Origin: an uncultured Bacteroidales bacterium
GTDB lineage: Bacteria > Bacteroidota > Bacteroidia > Bacteroidales > UBA11471
NCBI GenBank assembly: GCA_947625885.1
Contig: CANQQA010000001.1
Span: 124,001 to 188,000, forward strand
Length of the DNA stretch: 64,000 bases
Direction of reading: 5' to 3'
Shown: positions 17,189 through 26,909 of the stretch, in pieces
How positions within the stretch are numbered: the first letter of the stretch is position 1
Layout of the letters: each line of letters begins with the position of its first letter
Program-made: the position numbers and the translations under genes
The notes under the pieces: model-generated
What the model was told of the DNA's origin: nothing
What the model saw: only the letters and a program-made list of their open reading frames with translations
The model's database searches: none

Positions 17189-19378
17189 ATGTCCACACTT
17201 CGATTCAGAGTTGTAGAGGAGGCTTTCAAGAAAAAGCCCGTCGATGTACCCGTTCCGTCGGAATTACCGTCGGAGTATTTCGGAAAATATGTATTCAATC
17301 AGGAAAAAATGCGGCAATATCTGCCGACAGAAGCCTACACCCATTTGATGAATGCCATTTGCAACGGGGCGCCGTTGGAACGCTCCATGGCAGACCGCAT
17401 AGCCGAAGGCATGAAAACATGGGCGGTGGAAATGGGCGCGACGCACTACACGCACTGGTTCGCCCCGCTTACCGAAGGCACGGCGGAAAAGCACGACTCC
17501 TTTATCGAGCACGACGGTCGCGGCGGTGTGATACAGGAGTTTTCGGGAAAGCTGCTGGTACAGCAGGAACCCGATGCGTCGAGCTTTCCGAACGGCGGTA
17601 TCCGCAACACGTTCGAGGCGCGCGGATATTCGGCATGGGACCCGTCGTCGCCCGCATTCATCGTCGATGACACGTTGTGCATACCGACGATTTTCATCGC
17701 CTACACGGGCGAATCGCTCGACTACAAAGCACCGCTGCTGAAAGCGCTTCGCGCCGTAGATAAGGCAGCCGTCGAGGTGTGCCGCTACTTCAATCCCGAT
17801 GTGAAAAAGGTCATCGCCTATCTCGGCTGGGAACAGGAATACTTCCTTGTCGATGAAGGTCTTTATGCCGCCCGTCCCGACCTGCTGCTTACGGGTCGCA
17901 CGCTGATGGGGCACGAAAGTTCCAAAAACCAGCAGCTCGAAGACCATTACTTCGGTGCGATACCTACTCGCGTGGCAGCATTCATGAAAGATTTGGAAAT
18001 CGAGGCGCTCAAATTGGGAATCCCCGTAAAAACGCGCCACAACGAAGTGGCGCCCAACCAATTCGAGTTGGCTCCCATTTATGAGGAGTGCAATCTCGCC
18101 AACGACCACAACCTGCTCATCATGTCGCTGATGCGTAAGCTGGCGCGCAATCACGGTTTCCGCGTACTCCTGCACGAAAAACCGTTCAAGGGGGTAAACG
18201 GCTCGGGAAAACACAACAACTGGTCGCTGGGCACCGATACCGGCATTCTGCTCATGGCTCCCGGCAAGACACCGACCGACAACCTGCGATTCATCACTTT
18301 CGTCGTGAATACGCTGATGGCGGTATATAAACACAACGGGCTGCTCAAAGCCTCCATTTCGAGTGCGACCAACGCCCACCGTCTGGGAGCGAACGAGGCG
18401 CCTCCCGCCATCATATCGTCGTTTCTCGGCACGCAGCTCTCCAACGTGCTCGCCCATATCGAGGAGAGCGACGACAACGATTTTTCGGCACTGAGCGGCA
18501 AGCACGGCATGAAAGTCGATATTCCCCAAATACCGGAGCTGCTTATCGACAACACCGACCGCAACCGCACATCGCCTTTTGCTTTCACCGGCAACCGCTT
18601 CGAGTTCCGCGCCGTCGGCTCGGAAGCCAACTGTGCTTCCGCCATGATTGCCCTCAATACGGCTGTGGCGCACCAACTGACGCAATTCAAGAAAGATGTC
18701 GATGCGCTGATTGCCGAAGGGCTGAGCCTGCACATCGCCATACTTCACGTGCTGCGCCGCTACATCAAAGAGTGCAAACCGATACACTTCGACGGCAACG
18801 GTTACAGCGACGAATGGAAAGCCGAAGCCGCCCGCCGCGGGCTCGACTGCGAAACGAGCGTGCCCCTGATTTTCGACAACTACCTCAAAGAAAGCTCGGT
18901 AAAAATGTTCGAAGAAATGGGCGTCATGAACCGCAAAGAGCTGGAAGCCCGCAACGAAGTGAAGTGGGAAACTTACACGAAAAAAATACAAATCGAAGCG
19001 CGTGTACTGGGCGACTTGGTGATGAACCACATCATACCCGTCGCCACCGCCTACCAATCGACCCTCATCGACAACGTATATAAAATGCGCGACCTCTTCC
19101 CCGCCGAAAAGGCTGCCCGCCTCTCGGCGAAGAATCTCGAAATCATCGAGGATATTGCCGAACGGGAAATCGCCATCAAAGCCAAAGTCGATGAACTCGT
19201 GGAAGCGCGGAAAGTGGCGAACCGCATCGCCGACATACGCGAAAAGGCTATCGCCTACCACGACATCATCGCTCCCAAACTCGACGAAATACGTTATCAC
19301 ATCGACAAGCTCGAACTTTCGGTGGACGACCGGCTCTGGACGCTGCCCAAATACCGCGAACTGCTGTTCGTGCGCTGA
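17189..19378 (+). CDS. glnN: Glutamine synthetase, type III
   Basis: This 729-residue cytoplasmic enzyme forms glutamine from glutamate, ammonia and ATP. Its length and sequence are those of GSIII, the type common in Bacteroidota, not the roughly 450-residue GSI. Visible elements include the N-terminal GSIII-specific region (TEGTAEKHDSFIE, GRGGVIQEFSGKLLVQQEPD), the active-site strand KTRHNEVAPNQFELAP, the ATP-binding KGVNGSGKHNNWSLGTDTG, and FAFTGNRFEFRAVGSEANCA. It diverges from glmS and is closed by a strong terminator at 19398. No GlnK/AmtB gene is adjacent in this window. Confidence 0.97.
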   Translation: MSTLRFRVVEEAFKKKPVDVPVPSELPSEYFGKYVFNQEKMRQYLPTEAYTHLMNAICNGAPLERSMADRIAEGMKTWAVEMGATHYTHWFAPLTEGTAEKHDSFIEHDGRGGVIQEFSGKLLVQQEPDASSFPNGGIRNTFEARGYSAWDPSSPAFIVDDTLCIPTIFIAYTGESLDYKAPLLKALRAVDKAAVEVCRYFNPDVKKVIAYLGWEQEYFLVDEGLYAARPDLLLTGRTLMGHESSKNQQLEDHYFGAIPTRVAAFMKDLEIEALKLGIPVKTRHNEVAPNQFELAPIYEECNLANDHNLLIMSLMRKLARNHGFRVLLHEKPFKGVNGSGKHNNWSLGTDTGILLMAPGKTPTDNLRFITFVVNTLMAVYKHNGLLKASISSATNAHRLGANEAPPAIISSFLGTQLSNVLAHIEESDDNDFSALSGKHGMKVDIPQIPELLIDNTDRNRTSPFAFTGNRFEFRAVGSEANCASAMIALNTAVAHQLTQFKKDVDALIAEGLSLHIAILHVLRRYIKECKPIHFDGNGYSDEWKAEAARRGLDCETSVPLIFDNYLKESSVKMFEEMGVMNRKELEARNEVKWETYTKKIQIEARVLGDLVMNHIIPVATAYQSTLIDNVYKMRDLFPAEKAARLSAKNLEIIEDIAEREIAIKAKVDELVEARKVANRIADIREKAIAYHDIIAPKLDEIRYHIDKLELSVDDRLWTLPKYRELLFVR

Positions 19379-19397
19379 CCGTCGATTTTCATCTTTC

Positions 19398-19432
19398 AAA
19401 AGCCTGAATGTTTTTCGCATTCAGGCTTTTTT
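19398..19432 (+). terminator. Intrinsic terminator of glutamine synthetase III
   Basis: A perfect 10-bp stem (AGCCTGAATG 19401-19410 / CATTCAGGCT 19418-19427) with a 7-base loop is followed by T5. Any start codon for the next gene must therefore lie downstream of it. Confidence 0.9.
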
Positions 19433-19512
19433 GTTTTGAAAACTTCGTCGGTGCCGACCGCCTCCGAAAACTTTTTCCACCGCAAGGCGTTATGCGTATG
19501 TTTTTAATAAAA

Positions 19513-20571
19513 ATGATTATGATGAAACATGGAATGTTCGCAGTCGCTCTGGCAGCGGCTGCCTTATGGGGAACGGCAGGCACGCCGAGCGATGCCTGCA
19601 CCCGCGCCGTGTATATCGGCGAAAACGGATTGGTGATTACGGGCAGGACGATGGACTGGCGGGAAAACATACCCACCGACCTCTACCTGCTGCCGCGCGG
19701 CGTAACGTATGCCGGCTACGACAGGGGCAGCACCGTGCGCTGGACGTCTAAGTACGGCAGCATCGTGGCGGTAGGCTACGACATGGGCGTGAGCGAAGGC
19801 ATGAACGAGCGGGGGCTCGTGGTAAATCTGCTTTACCTGCCCGAAACGGTTTATTCCCTGCCGGGCGATACTCGTCCCGTCATGGGCGTCAGCATCTGGG
19901 CGCAATACGTGCTCGACAATTTCGCAAGCGTAAGCGAAGCGGTGGCGGAGCTGCAACAAGACCGTTTCCGCATCGACGCTCCCGCCATGCCCAACGGCTC
20001 GGCTTCGACCCTGCATATGGCTATCACCGACACGACGGGAAACAGCGCCATCATCGAGTATCTCGACGGCAAAATTTCGATACACGAGGGCAAACAGTAT
20101 CAGGTGATGACCAACGCGCCGAGTTATGCCAAACAGCTTGCCATTAACGAATACTGGCAGAGTATCGGCGGGTTGAAAATGCTGCCCGGCACCAACCGCT
20201 CGTCCGACCGTTTTACGCGCGCCGCATTCTACATCGGAGTACTGCCCCGCACGGCAGACGACCGTACGGCACTCGCCGGCGTGTTCGGCGTCATGCGCAA
20301 CGTGTCGGTGCCGTTGGGCATCAGTACGCCCGACCAACCGGAAATTTCCTCGACGCTGTGGCGTTCGGTCTCCGACCAAAAGAATCGCGTTTATTATTTT
20401 GAATCGACCCTTAGTCCGAATACTTTTTGGGTAAACCTGAAAGCGTTGAAATTCGACGCCAAACAAGGGGTGCGGCAGCTCTCGCTGTCGAACGGAGAAC
20501 TCTATTCGGGAGAAGCCAACAAGAATTTCAAGCTGAGCAAACCTATCGGCTACCTGTTCCGACTGCCTTGA
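19513..20571 (+). CDS. Linear amide C-N hydrolase, choloylglycine hydrolase (Ntn) family
   Basis: This secreted or periplasmic N-terminal-nucleophile hydrolase is of the choloylglycine hydrolase/penicillin acylase-V family. The hydrophobic signal stretch MKHGMFAVALAAAALWG runs to SDA before CTRAVYIGENG. Cleavage there would expose the Cys nucleophile, as the mechanism requires. TGRTMDWRE carries the Arg and Asp expected in the active site, and YDMGVSEGMNERGLVVNLL and ITDTTGNSAIIEYLDG also match. Several in-frame ATGs (19492, 19498, 19513, 19519, 19522) are possible; an even earlier one lies inside the terminator and is excluded. Bile salts are a possible substrate, but N-acyl amides fit equally well. 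It ends before a hairpin at 20606. Confidence 0.85.
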   Translation: MIMMKHGMFAVALAAAALWGTAGTPSDACTRAVYIGENGLVITGRTMDWRENIPTDLYLLPRGVTYAGYDRGSTVRWTSKYGSIVAVGYDMGVSEGMNERGLVVNLLYLPETVYSLPGDTRPVMGVSIWAQYVLDNFASVSEAVAELQQDRFRIDAPAMPNGSASTLHMAITDTTGNSAIIEYLDGKISIHEGKQYQVMTNAPSYAKQLAINEYWQSIGGLKMLPGTNRSSDRFTRAAFYIGVLPRTADDRTALAGVFGVMRNVSVPLGISTPDQPEISSTLWRSVSDQKNRVYYFESTLSPNTFWVNLKALKFDAKQGVRQLSLSNGELYSGEANKNFKLSKPIGYLFRLP

Positions 20572-20605
20572 TGTTTTAAGCACATCTACCTCCTATCCTA
20601 CATTC

Positions 20606-20640
20606 AACGCCCGCCGACACCCGACGGGCGTTTTATTTTT
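20606..20640 (+). terminator. Terminator downstream of the linear amide hydrolase gene
   Basis: The stem AACGCCCG (20606-20613) / CGGGCGTT (20625-20632) with an 11-base loop is followed by the T-rich TTATTTTT. Confidence 0.8.
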
Positions 20641-20725
20641 CATTCGGCAGAAAAAAGCGGGAGATAATACAATTTATGGCGGCTTTTTGAGTTTATAGAG
20701 TATGTGCGACACGCGCACACACCGT

Positions 20726-21676
20726 ATGTATAAAACGATTCGATATCTGCTTTTGCTGTTTGTACTTTCGTGCGCGATACCGTCGCGGGCGCAAGACGAC
20801 ACGCAGCTGAGCCAGTATTGGGCGATGCCCACCTACTACAATGCGGGAGCGGCAGGCAGCTACGACAAACTGAATATCCGCGCCGGAACACGCCAGCAAT
20901 GGGTGGGCATGCTGGGTGCGCCCAAAACGTTTCTGATTTTGGCGGATATGCCTTTCAGCATAGCAAAAAGCCGACACGGCGTAGGCGTGTTGTTGGGCAA
21001 CGACAGCTACGGTCTGTTCAAAACGATGTCGCTCGGTGTGCAATATGCCTACAAAGTGCGATTGTGGGGCGGGCAGTTGAGTCTCGGTCTGCAAGTGGGG
21101 GTATTGAGCCAAACATTCGACGGCACGAAAGTATTCATTCCCGAAAGCGACTACCACCAGACGACCGACGACGCCATACCCTCGACAGAAGTCGAAGGCT
21201 CGGCATTGGATATCGGATTCGGCGTATATTATACACATAAGTATTTCTATGCGGGATTATCTGCCACGCACCTCACCCAACCCACCATTACGTTCGACGA
21301 TACATACGAAGGGTGCATCGCCCGCGTATTTTATTTTACCGCCGGAGGCAATATTCCCCTGAAAAACCCGTTATATGAATTGCAACCGGCAATGATGTTG
21401 AAGACGACTTTTCAAATGTTGCAAGCCGAACTCTCTCTGAGACTGAAATATAACAATTTCATTTGGGGAGGTTTGGGGTATCGCTGGAAAGAGGCTGTCA
21501 TCATCATGGTCGGTGCCGAATATAAAAATTTCCTGCTGGGATATTCTTACGATTATTCCACTTCCGCCATACAGAAAGCATCGAGCGGCAGCCATGAAAT
21601 ATTCTTGGGATACAGCATGAAACTCAATATGTCGAAAGGGAAAAAGAACAAACATAAAAGCATCAGAATATTATAA
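20726..21676 (+). CDS. porP: PorP/SprF-family type IX secretion outer-membrane protein
   Basis: This 316-residue protein has a signal peptide (MYKTIRYLLLLFVLSCAIPSRAQ) and the PorP/SprF family start DDTQLSQYWAMPTYYNAGAAG. The Asn-Ala-Gly-rich first strand and NIRAGTRQQWVGM are typical. The rest is amphipathic beta-strands ending in a basic tail. Members help the type IX secretion system and gliding machinery assemble, and some bind cargo domains. I chose the ATG at 20726, which gives a standard signal peptide; 20702 would add eight residues. It heads porP-gldK-gldL-gldM-gldN, the arrangement also known for porPKLMN in Porphyromonas. No consensus promoter was found. Confidence 0.93.
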   Translation: MYKTIRYLLLLFVLSCAIPSRAQDDTQLSQYWAMPTYYNAGAAGSYDKLNIRAGTRQQWVGMLGAPKTFLILADMPFSIAKSRHGVGVLLGNDSYGLFKTMSLGVQYAYKVRLWGGQLSLGLQVGVLSQTFDGTKVFIPESDYHQTTDDAIPSTEVEGSALDIGFGVYYTHKYFYAGLSATHLTQPTITFDDTYEGCIARVFYFTAGGNIPLKNPLYELQPAMMLKTTFQMLQAELSLRLKYNNFIWGGLGYRWKEAVIIMVGAEYKNFLLGYSYDYSTSAIQKASSGSHEIFLGYSMKLNMSKGKKNKHKSIRIL

Positions 21677-21685
21677 TTCATGTAT

Positions 21686-23098
21686 ATGAAAAAATATATT
21701 TCATTCCTCGCACTCGCCGCACTGGCAAGCGGTTGCGCCTCGACAGGAGGCTCCAACGGCGGAGAACTGACCGGCGTGGGCGGTATGGCTTGGGGCGAAC
21801 CCACGCCCTATGGCATGGTATTGATAAAGAGAGGCTCCTTTGAAATGGGTCGCGCCGAAAGCGACTCGCTGTGGGGCACGCCCTCGAACGCCCGCAGCAT
21901 TTCGGTGGACGCTTTCTGGATGGACGATACGGAAATCACCAATTCCGAATATAAACAATTCGTAAACTGGGTGCGCGACTCCATCATTCGCGAACGGCTT
22001 GCCGACCCCGCTTTCGGCGGAAACGAAGCCTTCAAGATAGAAGAAGACCGTGAAGGCAATCCCGTCACCCCGCACCTGAACTGGGCAAAAGCCATTCCTT
22101 GGAAAAATCCGAGCGAAGACGAAGCGCGCGCCATAGAGAGCCTCTATCGCATCGACCCGATTACGGGTGAAAAATCGCTCGACGCCGCTCAACTGAATTT
22201 CCGCTTCGATGTCTATAATCACACCGAAGCCGCCAAACGCCGGAACCGGCTCGACCCCTCCCGCAGGGTATTGAATACGGACATCGCCCCGAGCAACGAA
22301 GAAATACTTATCTCGAAGGATACGGCATTCATCGACGACGACGGACGCATCGTCTCGCAGACAATTATTCGCCCACTCCAAAGCGAATACGACTTCCTCA
22401 ATACCTATATCATCAACATCTATCCCGACACGACGGCGTGGATCAACGACTTCGACAACTCCTACAACGAGCCGTATATGCGCATGTACTTCGCACACCC
22501 GGGATACAACGACTATCCGGTGGTAGGGGTATCGTGGGAACAGGCAAATGCGTTCTGCACATGGCGCACGAACCTACTGCGCGCATCGGCAGGCAACCGA
22601 TTCATCGAACCTTACCGTCTGCCCACCGAAGCCGAATGGGAATATGCCGCCCGCGCCGGCAAAAACGAAAGCAGCTATCCATGGGACGGCGACGATACGA
22701 TGGCCGACAAAGGCTGCTTCTACGCCAACTTCAAACCGCTGAAAGGCAACTATGTAAAAGACGGAAACCTGATTTCGTCGCGGGTAGGCACCTACCCTCC
22801 CAACGAGTTCGGTTTGTACGATATGGCGGGCAATGTATCGGAATGGACTTCGACCGCCTACACCGAAGCCGTCGACCAATACACGGGCGACATGAATCCC
22901 GATTTCCGCTACAATGCCGCCAAGGAAGACCCCTACCGCATGAAACGCAAAATCGTGCGTGGCGGCTCATGGAAAGACGTATCGAATTTCGTGCGCTCGG
23001 ATATGCGCATGTGGGAATACCAAAACGAGCAGCGGTCGTACATCGGATTCCGCTGCGTACGCACCCAAGTGGGCTTTGCCAAAGGGCGTAAAAACTGA
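21686..23098 (+). CDS. gldK: Type IX secretion ring lipoprotein GldK/PorK
   Basis: This 470-residue lipoprotein has a type II signal (MKKYISFLALAALASGC, lipobox LASGC) and a formylglycine-generating-enzyme/sulfatase-modifying fold. Fold signatures are VLIKRGSFEMGRAES, SVDAFWMDDTEITNSEYKQF, YPVVGVSWEQANAFC, RLPTEAEWEYAARAG, and FGLYDMAGNVSEWTS at the C-terminal end. GldK/PorK forms, with GldN/PorN, the periplasmic ring attached to the outer membrane. An ATG at 21680 two codons upstream is also possible. It starts 9 bases after the porP stop. Confidence 0.95.
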   Translation: MKKYISFLALAALASGCASTGGSNGGELTGVGGMAWGEPTPYGMVLIKRGSFEMGRAESDSLWGTPSNARSISVDAFWMDDTEITNSEYKQFVNWVRDSIIRERLADPAFGGNEAFKIEEDREGNPVTPHLNWAKAIPWKNPSEDEARAIESLYRIDPITGEKSLDAAQLNFRFDVYNHTEAAKRRNRLDPSRRVLNTDIAPSNEEILISKDTAFIDDDGRIVSQTIIRPLQSEYDFLNTYIINIYPDTTAWINDFDNSYNEPYMRMYFAHPGYNDYPVVGVSWEQANAFCTWRTNLLRASAGNRFIEPYRLPTEAEWEYAARAGKNESSYPWDGDDTMADKGCFYANFKPLKGNYVKDGNLISSRVGTYPPNEFGLYDMAGNVSEWTSTAYTEAVDQYTGDMNPDFRYNAAKEDPYRMKRKIVRGGSWKDVSNFVRSDMRMWEYQNEQRSYIGFRCVRTQVGFAKGRKN

Positions 23099-23125
23099 TT
23101 GAGAACCTGTTAATATTTTACCGTC

Positions 23126-24136
23126 ATGGGAAAATACAAGAGATATAAAAACCGTATTGAAAAGTTTTTGTCGGGCGATTCCGGAAAACGTTTTTTCAAT
23201 TTTGCATACAGTATCGGCGCCGCTATCGTGATATGGGGTGCGCTGTTCAAAATCCTGCACCTGCCGGGCGGCAATCTCATGCTCTCGATAGGTATGGGCG
23301 TGGAGGTGTTGATGTTCGTACTCACGGCATTCGACCGTCCCTCCAAAGAGTATCACTGGGAAGAAGTATTCCCCGTGCTTGACACGAACAATCCCGACGA
23401 CCGTCCGGAATTTAACGGCGGTGGCGGCGGGGTCGTCATCAACGGCACGGTATCGGGCGCAGCGGGCGGCGCAATCAATATGACGGACGGCGTTTCCGTT
23501 TCGGGTGCCGATGCGCGCCGCATAGCCGGTATACCGTCGAACATCGACGTGAGCGAGGAAGACACGCGCAACCTCTCCGAGAGTATCCAGAAATTGTCGG
23601 CGGCAGCCGAACAGATTTCCCACATGGCGGAGCTGACGGAGGCGACTCAAAACTACCTCAACCAAATGGCGGCTATCACGGAACAGATGACACAGTTCCG
23701 CCAAGCCACGCAATCGCTTACCGAAGTGTCGGACACGCTGCTCCGCTCCTACCGCAGCATCACCGACAACAGCGACGGCATAGGCAACAACACGCAGGGC
23801 TACATCACCCAGATGGAGGCGCTCAACCGTAACATTTCGGGTCTGAACACGATTTACGAAATACAGTTGAAGAGCATCAGTTCGCAGCTCGACAACATCG
23901 ACCGCGTAAACGCCGGTCTGCGCAACATTCGCGATATGTACGAAGGCTCGATGCAGGACAGCTCGCGCTACTGCGCCGAAGTGGAAAAGATGACGCAGTA
24001 CATGGCGCAGCTCAATTCGGTATACCGTAACATGCTTACCGCCATGACGGTGAATATGTACACGCCGCAGCCGACCCGTCCGGTGCAGCCGGAAAACCCC
24101 GTCGCACCCGCCGAATCTACCGGAGAAAACGCATAA
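23126..24136 (+). CDS. gldL: Type IX secretion/gliding motor inner-membrane protein GldL/PorL
   Basis: This 336-residue protein has two N-terminal membrane helices (about 24-44 and 51-69), followed by a long cytoplasmic, coiled-coil-prone region. In known systems five GldL subunits surround two GldM and form the proton-driven motor. Glu60 in the second helix (GMGVEVLMFVL) corresponds to the conserved membrane glutamate implicated in proton use. The tail ends in a Pro-rich stretch (PQPTRPVQPENPVAPAE). It is tightly packed between gldK and gldM. Confidence 0.95.
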   Translation: MGKYKRYKNRIEKFLSGDSGKRFFNFAYSIGAAIVIWGALFKILHLPGGNLMLSIGMGVEVLMFVLTAFDRPSKEYHWEEVFPVLDTNNPDDRPEFNGGGGGVVINGTVSGAAGGAINMTDGVSVSGADARRIAGIPSNIDVSEEDTRNLSESIQKLSAAAEQISHMAELTEATQNYLNQMAAITEQMTQFRQATQSLTEVSDTLLRSYRSITDNSDGIGNNTQGYITQMEALNRNISGLNTIYEIQLKSISSQLDNIDRVNAGLRNIRDMYEGSMQDSSRYCAEVEKMTQYMAQLNSVYRNMLTAMTVNMYTPQPTRPVQPENPVAPAESTGENA

Positions 24137-24154
24137 ACCAGATTTTACACGAAC

Positions 24155-25720
24155 ATGGCATCACACAATTCCAATTTGTCGCCCCGTCAGAAGATGATAA
24201 ACTTGATGTATATCGTCCTGACCGCCATGTTGGCACTCAACGTATCGTCGGACGTGTTGAACGGATTTCGGCAGGTTGAGGAGGGTTTGGTGCGCACGAC
24301 CGAGAACGTGGCGGTGCAGAATGCGAGCCTGTACGACGAATTGACGACCTATAACAGAAACAACCCTGAAAAATCGGGCGAGTGGTATCGGAAAGCGACC
24401 GAAGTGCACGGACGCACCGATTCGCTCTACAACTACATCGCCGACCTGAAACTGCGCATCGTGCGCGAAGCCGACGGCAAAAACGGCGATGTAAACAATA
24501 TCGAGCGGCAGGACGACCTCGAAGCGGCATCGTATATCATGCTCTCGCCCACGACGCGCGAAGGGCGCAAACTGCGCGAGGCGCTCGTGTCGTACAGCGA
24601 AATGGTGGACGAAATGATAACCGACAGCGTGAAACGCCGCCTCATCAACGAATACCTCTACCCGCGCACCCATAAAAGCGCCGTCGTAGAGAAAGAAACA
24701 TGGGAGGAGGCGAATTTCGAGAATATGCCCGTCATCGCCGCCATTACCCTGTTGACAAAAATACAGAGCGACCTGCGCTCTGCCGAAGGAGAAATACTGC
24801 ACACGCTGCTTACCAACATCGACAAAGACGATGTGCGCGTAAACCAACTGAACGCTTACGTCATACCGGAATCGCGCAGCGTCATACGCGGCAGCAAGTA
24901 TTCCGCCCACATCGTGCTGGCAGCCATAGACACCACCATGGCGCCCGTCATCAACATCGGCGACGAAAGAATCGCCGACCGCAAAGACGGGCTGTACGAG
25001 GTACTGTGCACCCGCGCCGGCGTGTACAACCTCGACGGTTATCTCGAAGTGCCGCACGGCGACGGGTCGGCAACGCGCCACCCGTTCAGCACCACCTACT
25101 CGGTCATCGAGCCGATGGCTACGGTGTCGGCGACGATGATGAACGTGCTGTATGCCGGCATCGACAACCCGTTAAGCATCTCCGTGCCGGGCATTCCCAG
25201 CCACGAAGTGTCGGCGACGATAAAGGGAGGCAGCCTCACGCGCTCGGGCGCCATTTGGCAGGTGCGTCCCGCCAAAGTGGGCGAAGACGTTACCATTACG
25301 GTTTCGGCTATCATCAACGGACGGAATCAGGTGGTGAACAGTTCGACGTTCCGTGTACGGCAGCTCCCCGACCCCATGCCCTACATCGCTTATAAAGACG
25401 AGAAAGGCAACGAGCAGCGCTACAAAGGCGGACGCCCGTTCCCCAAAACGCGGCTGCTGGCAGCACCCGGCATCGAGGCGGCTATCGACGACGATCTGCT
25501 GAATGTCGAATACAAAGTGTTGAGCTTTGAAACGGTATTTTTCGATTCGATGGGCAATGCCATTCCCGAAGTTTCCGACGGCAGCAAATTCTCGCAGCGG
25601 CAGAAAGACAGCTTCCGCCGACTCTCACGCGGAAAACGTTTCTACATATCGCGGGTGAAAGCCATCGGACCCGACGGCATCGAGCGCGACCTCTCGCCCA
25701 TAGAGATAATTGTAAATTGA
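24155..25720 (+). CDS. gldM: Type IX secretion/gliding motor protein GldM/PorM
   Basis: This 521-residue protein has a single N-terminal membrane helix (about residues 15-32; MINLMYIVLTAMLALNVSSDVLNGF) inside the GldL motor ring and a long periplasmic portion. That portion spans the periplasm as consecutive helical and beta domains and transfers torque to the GldK/GldN ring. The family start SPRQKMINLMYIVLTAMLALN is diagnostic. The C-terminal domain includes VSLSPIEIIVN-like beta strands. It lies 18 bases after gldL and 27 before gldN. Confidence 0.95.
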   Translation: MASHNSNLSPRQKMINLMYIVLTAMLALNVSSDVLNGFRQVEEGLVRTTENVAVQNASLYDELTTYNRNNPEKSGEWYRKATEVHGRTDSLYNYIADLKLRIVREADGKNGDVNNIERQDDLEAASYIMLSPTTREGRKLREALVSYSEMVDEMITDSVKRRLINEYLYPRTHKSAVVEKETWEEANFENMPVIAAITLLTKIQSDLRSAEGEILHTLLTNIDKDDVRVNQLNAYVIPESRSVIRGSKYSAHIVLAAIDTTMAPVINIGDERIADRKDGLYEVLCTRAGVYNLDGYLEVPHGDGSATRHPFSTTYSVIEPMATVSATMMNVLYAGIDNPLSISVPGIPSHEVSATIKGGSLTRSGAIWQVRPAKVGEDVTITVSAIINGRNQVVNSSTFRVRQLPDPMPYIAYKDEKGNEQRYKGGRPFPKTRLLAAPGIEAAIDDDLLNVEYKVLSFETVFFDSMGNAIPEVSDGSKFSQRQKDSFRRLSRGKRFYISRVKAIGPDGIERDLSPIEIIVN

Positions 25721-25747
25721 TTGTAAATGCAAATGATATAGACGATT

Positions 25748-26872
25748 ATGAAAATCACGGTAAAACACCTATTCGTTATACTCGGTCTATGCGCTTTGAT
25801 GCCGACCGGCGAAGCGCAAAACACGGTCGTGCGGCGCAGCAGCACGGAGAATGCCCGAAAAACCGACAATACGGGGCTTACGGTACGCGCCCAAACCCAA
25901 TACGGGAATCACGCCGACGTCGGCGAAAATGCGCCGTGGACGCGGGGCATATACCGGCAGCTCGATTTGCAGAAGAAAAAAAATCTGCCGCTCTATTTCC
26001 CCGAAGAAATCATCGACGGTCAGAAAAACCTGTTCCGCATCTTGCTCGAATTAGTGGCATCGAATCAGATAAAGGTGTATGAATATCTCGACGGTCGCGA
26101 GATTTTCACCGAAGAATACGAAGTGAAAACGGAGGATATGTTAGACCGCTTCCACATACTCTACGAAGTGAAAGAGGGTCGCACCGCCCGCCGCAACACC
26201 TATATTATCGAAGAGAGCGACGTGCCTTGCAACGAAGTGCTTTCGTACTACGTGAAAGAGAACTGGATATTCGACCCGCAGGCATCGACCTGCCGTCCCG
26301 TCATCGAAGCCATCTGCCCCGTGCTGCACCGCGTGGGCGACTTCGGAGGCGAAGCCGTGCGTTACCCGATGTTCTGGGTGAAGTACGACGACGTGCGTCC
26401 GTTCCTTGCGCAGCAATATATCATGAACAGCGATTTCAATAACGCCCGCAACTATACTTACGACGACTTTTTCACGCTGCGTATGTTCGACGGAGAAATA
26501 TACAAGACGCAGAATCTGCAAAACATGTCGCTCGTGCAGCTCTATCCCACCCCCGAAGCGCAGGACAGCGCCCGCAACGCCATAGAACAAGAGTTGCGGC
26601 AGTTCGACAAATCGCTGTGGGTAAGCAACCCCGATAACCAACCGAAACAGACGAAGCAGCAGGCAAGAGCCGCCAAGTCGGAAACAGAAGCGGAAGCTGC
26701 GCCTACGGCAGAGCCGGCAAAAGAAAAATCGTCGTCGGCACGTTCGTCGCGCGGCAGCTCGCAACCGGCTGCCCCCAAGAGCAAACCCGCCAAGACGAAA
26801 ACGCCGAAAGCCTCTTCGGGCAGAAGCAGCGGCGGCAGTGCGCCCGTACACTCGGTGCGCCGCACGCACTAA
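25748..26872 (+). CDS. gldN: Type IX secretion ring protein GldN/PorN
   Basis: This 374-residue periplasmic protein has a signal peptide ending GEAQ (about residue 23). It forms the ring with GldK at the outer membrane. The core (about 50-290) shows the GldN pattern NAPWTRGIYRQLDLQKKKNLPLYFP, where 'IYRxLDL' and 'NxxLYYP' are usual. The last roughly 75 residues are a low-complexity Ala/Ser/Lys/Arg/Pro tail; many GldN proteins end sooner or have shorter tails. It ends the type IX block; a weak 6-bp hairpin at 26881-26898 follows with no T-run. Confidence 0.93.
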   Translation: MKITVKHLFVILGLCALMPTGEAQNTVVRRSSTENARKTDNTGLTVRAQTQYGNHADVGENAPWTRGIYRQLDLQKKKNLPLYFPEEIIDGQKNLFRILLELVASNQIKVYEYLDGREIFTEEYEVKTEDMLDRFHILYEVKEGRTARRNTYIIEESDVPCNEVLSYYVKENWIFDPQASTCRPVIEAICPVLHRVGDFGGEAVRYPMFWVKYDDVRPFLAQQYIMNSDFNNARNYTYDDFFTLRMFDGEIYKTQNLQNMSLVQLYPTPEAQDSARNAIEQELRQFDKSLWVSNPDNQPKQTKQQARAAKSETEAEAAPTAEPAKEKSSSARSSRGSSQPAAPKSKPAKTKTPKASSGRSSGGSAPVHSVRRTH

Positions 26873-26909
26873 ATTTCCCTGCGAAGCACCGACTTCGCCA
26901 GAGAATTGC

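Noticed and set aside
17264-19420. Long open frame antisense to glutamine synthetase III (718 codons)
   Set aside because: Shadow frame; it also runs through the GSIII terminator hairpin and shows no family signature.
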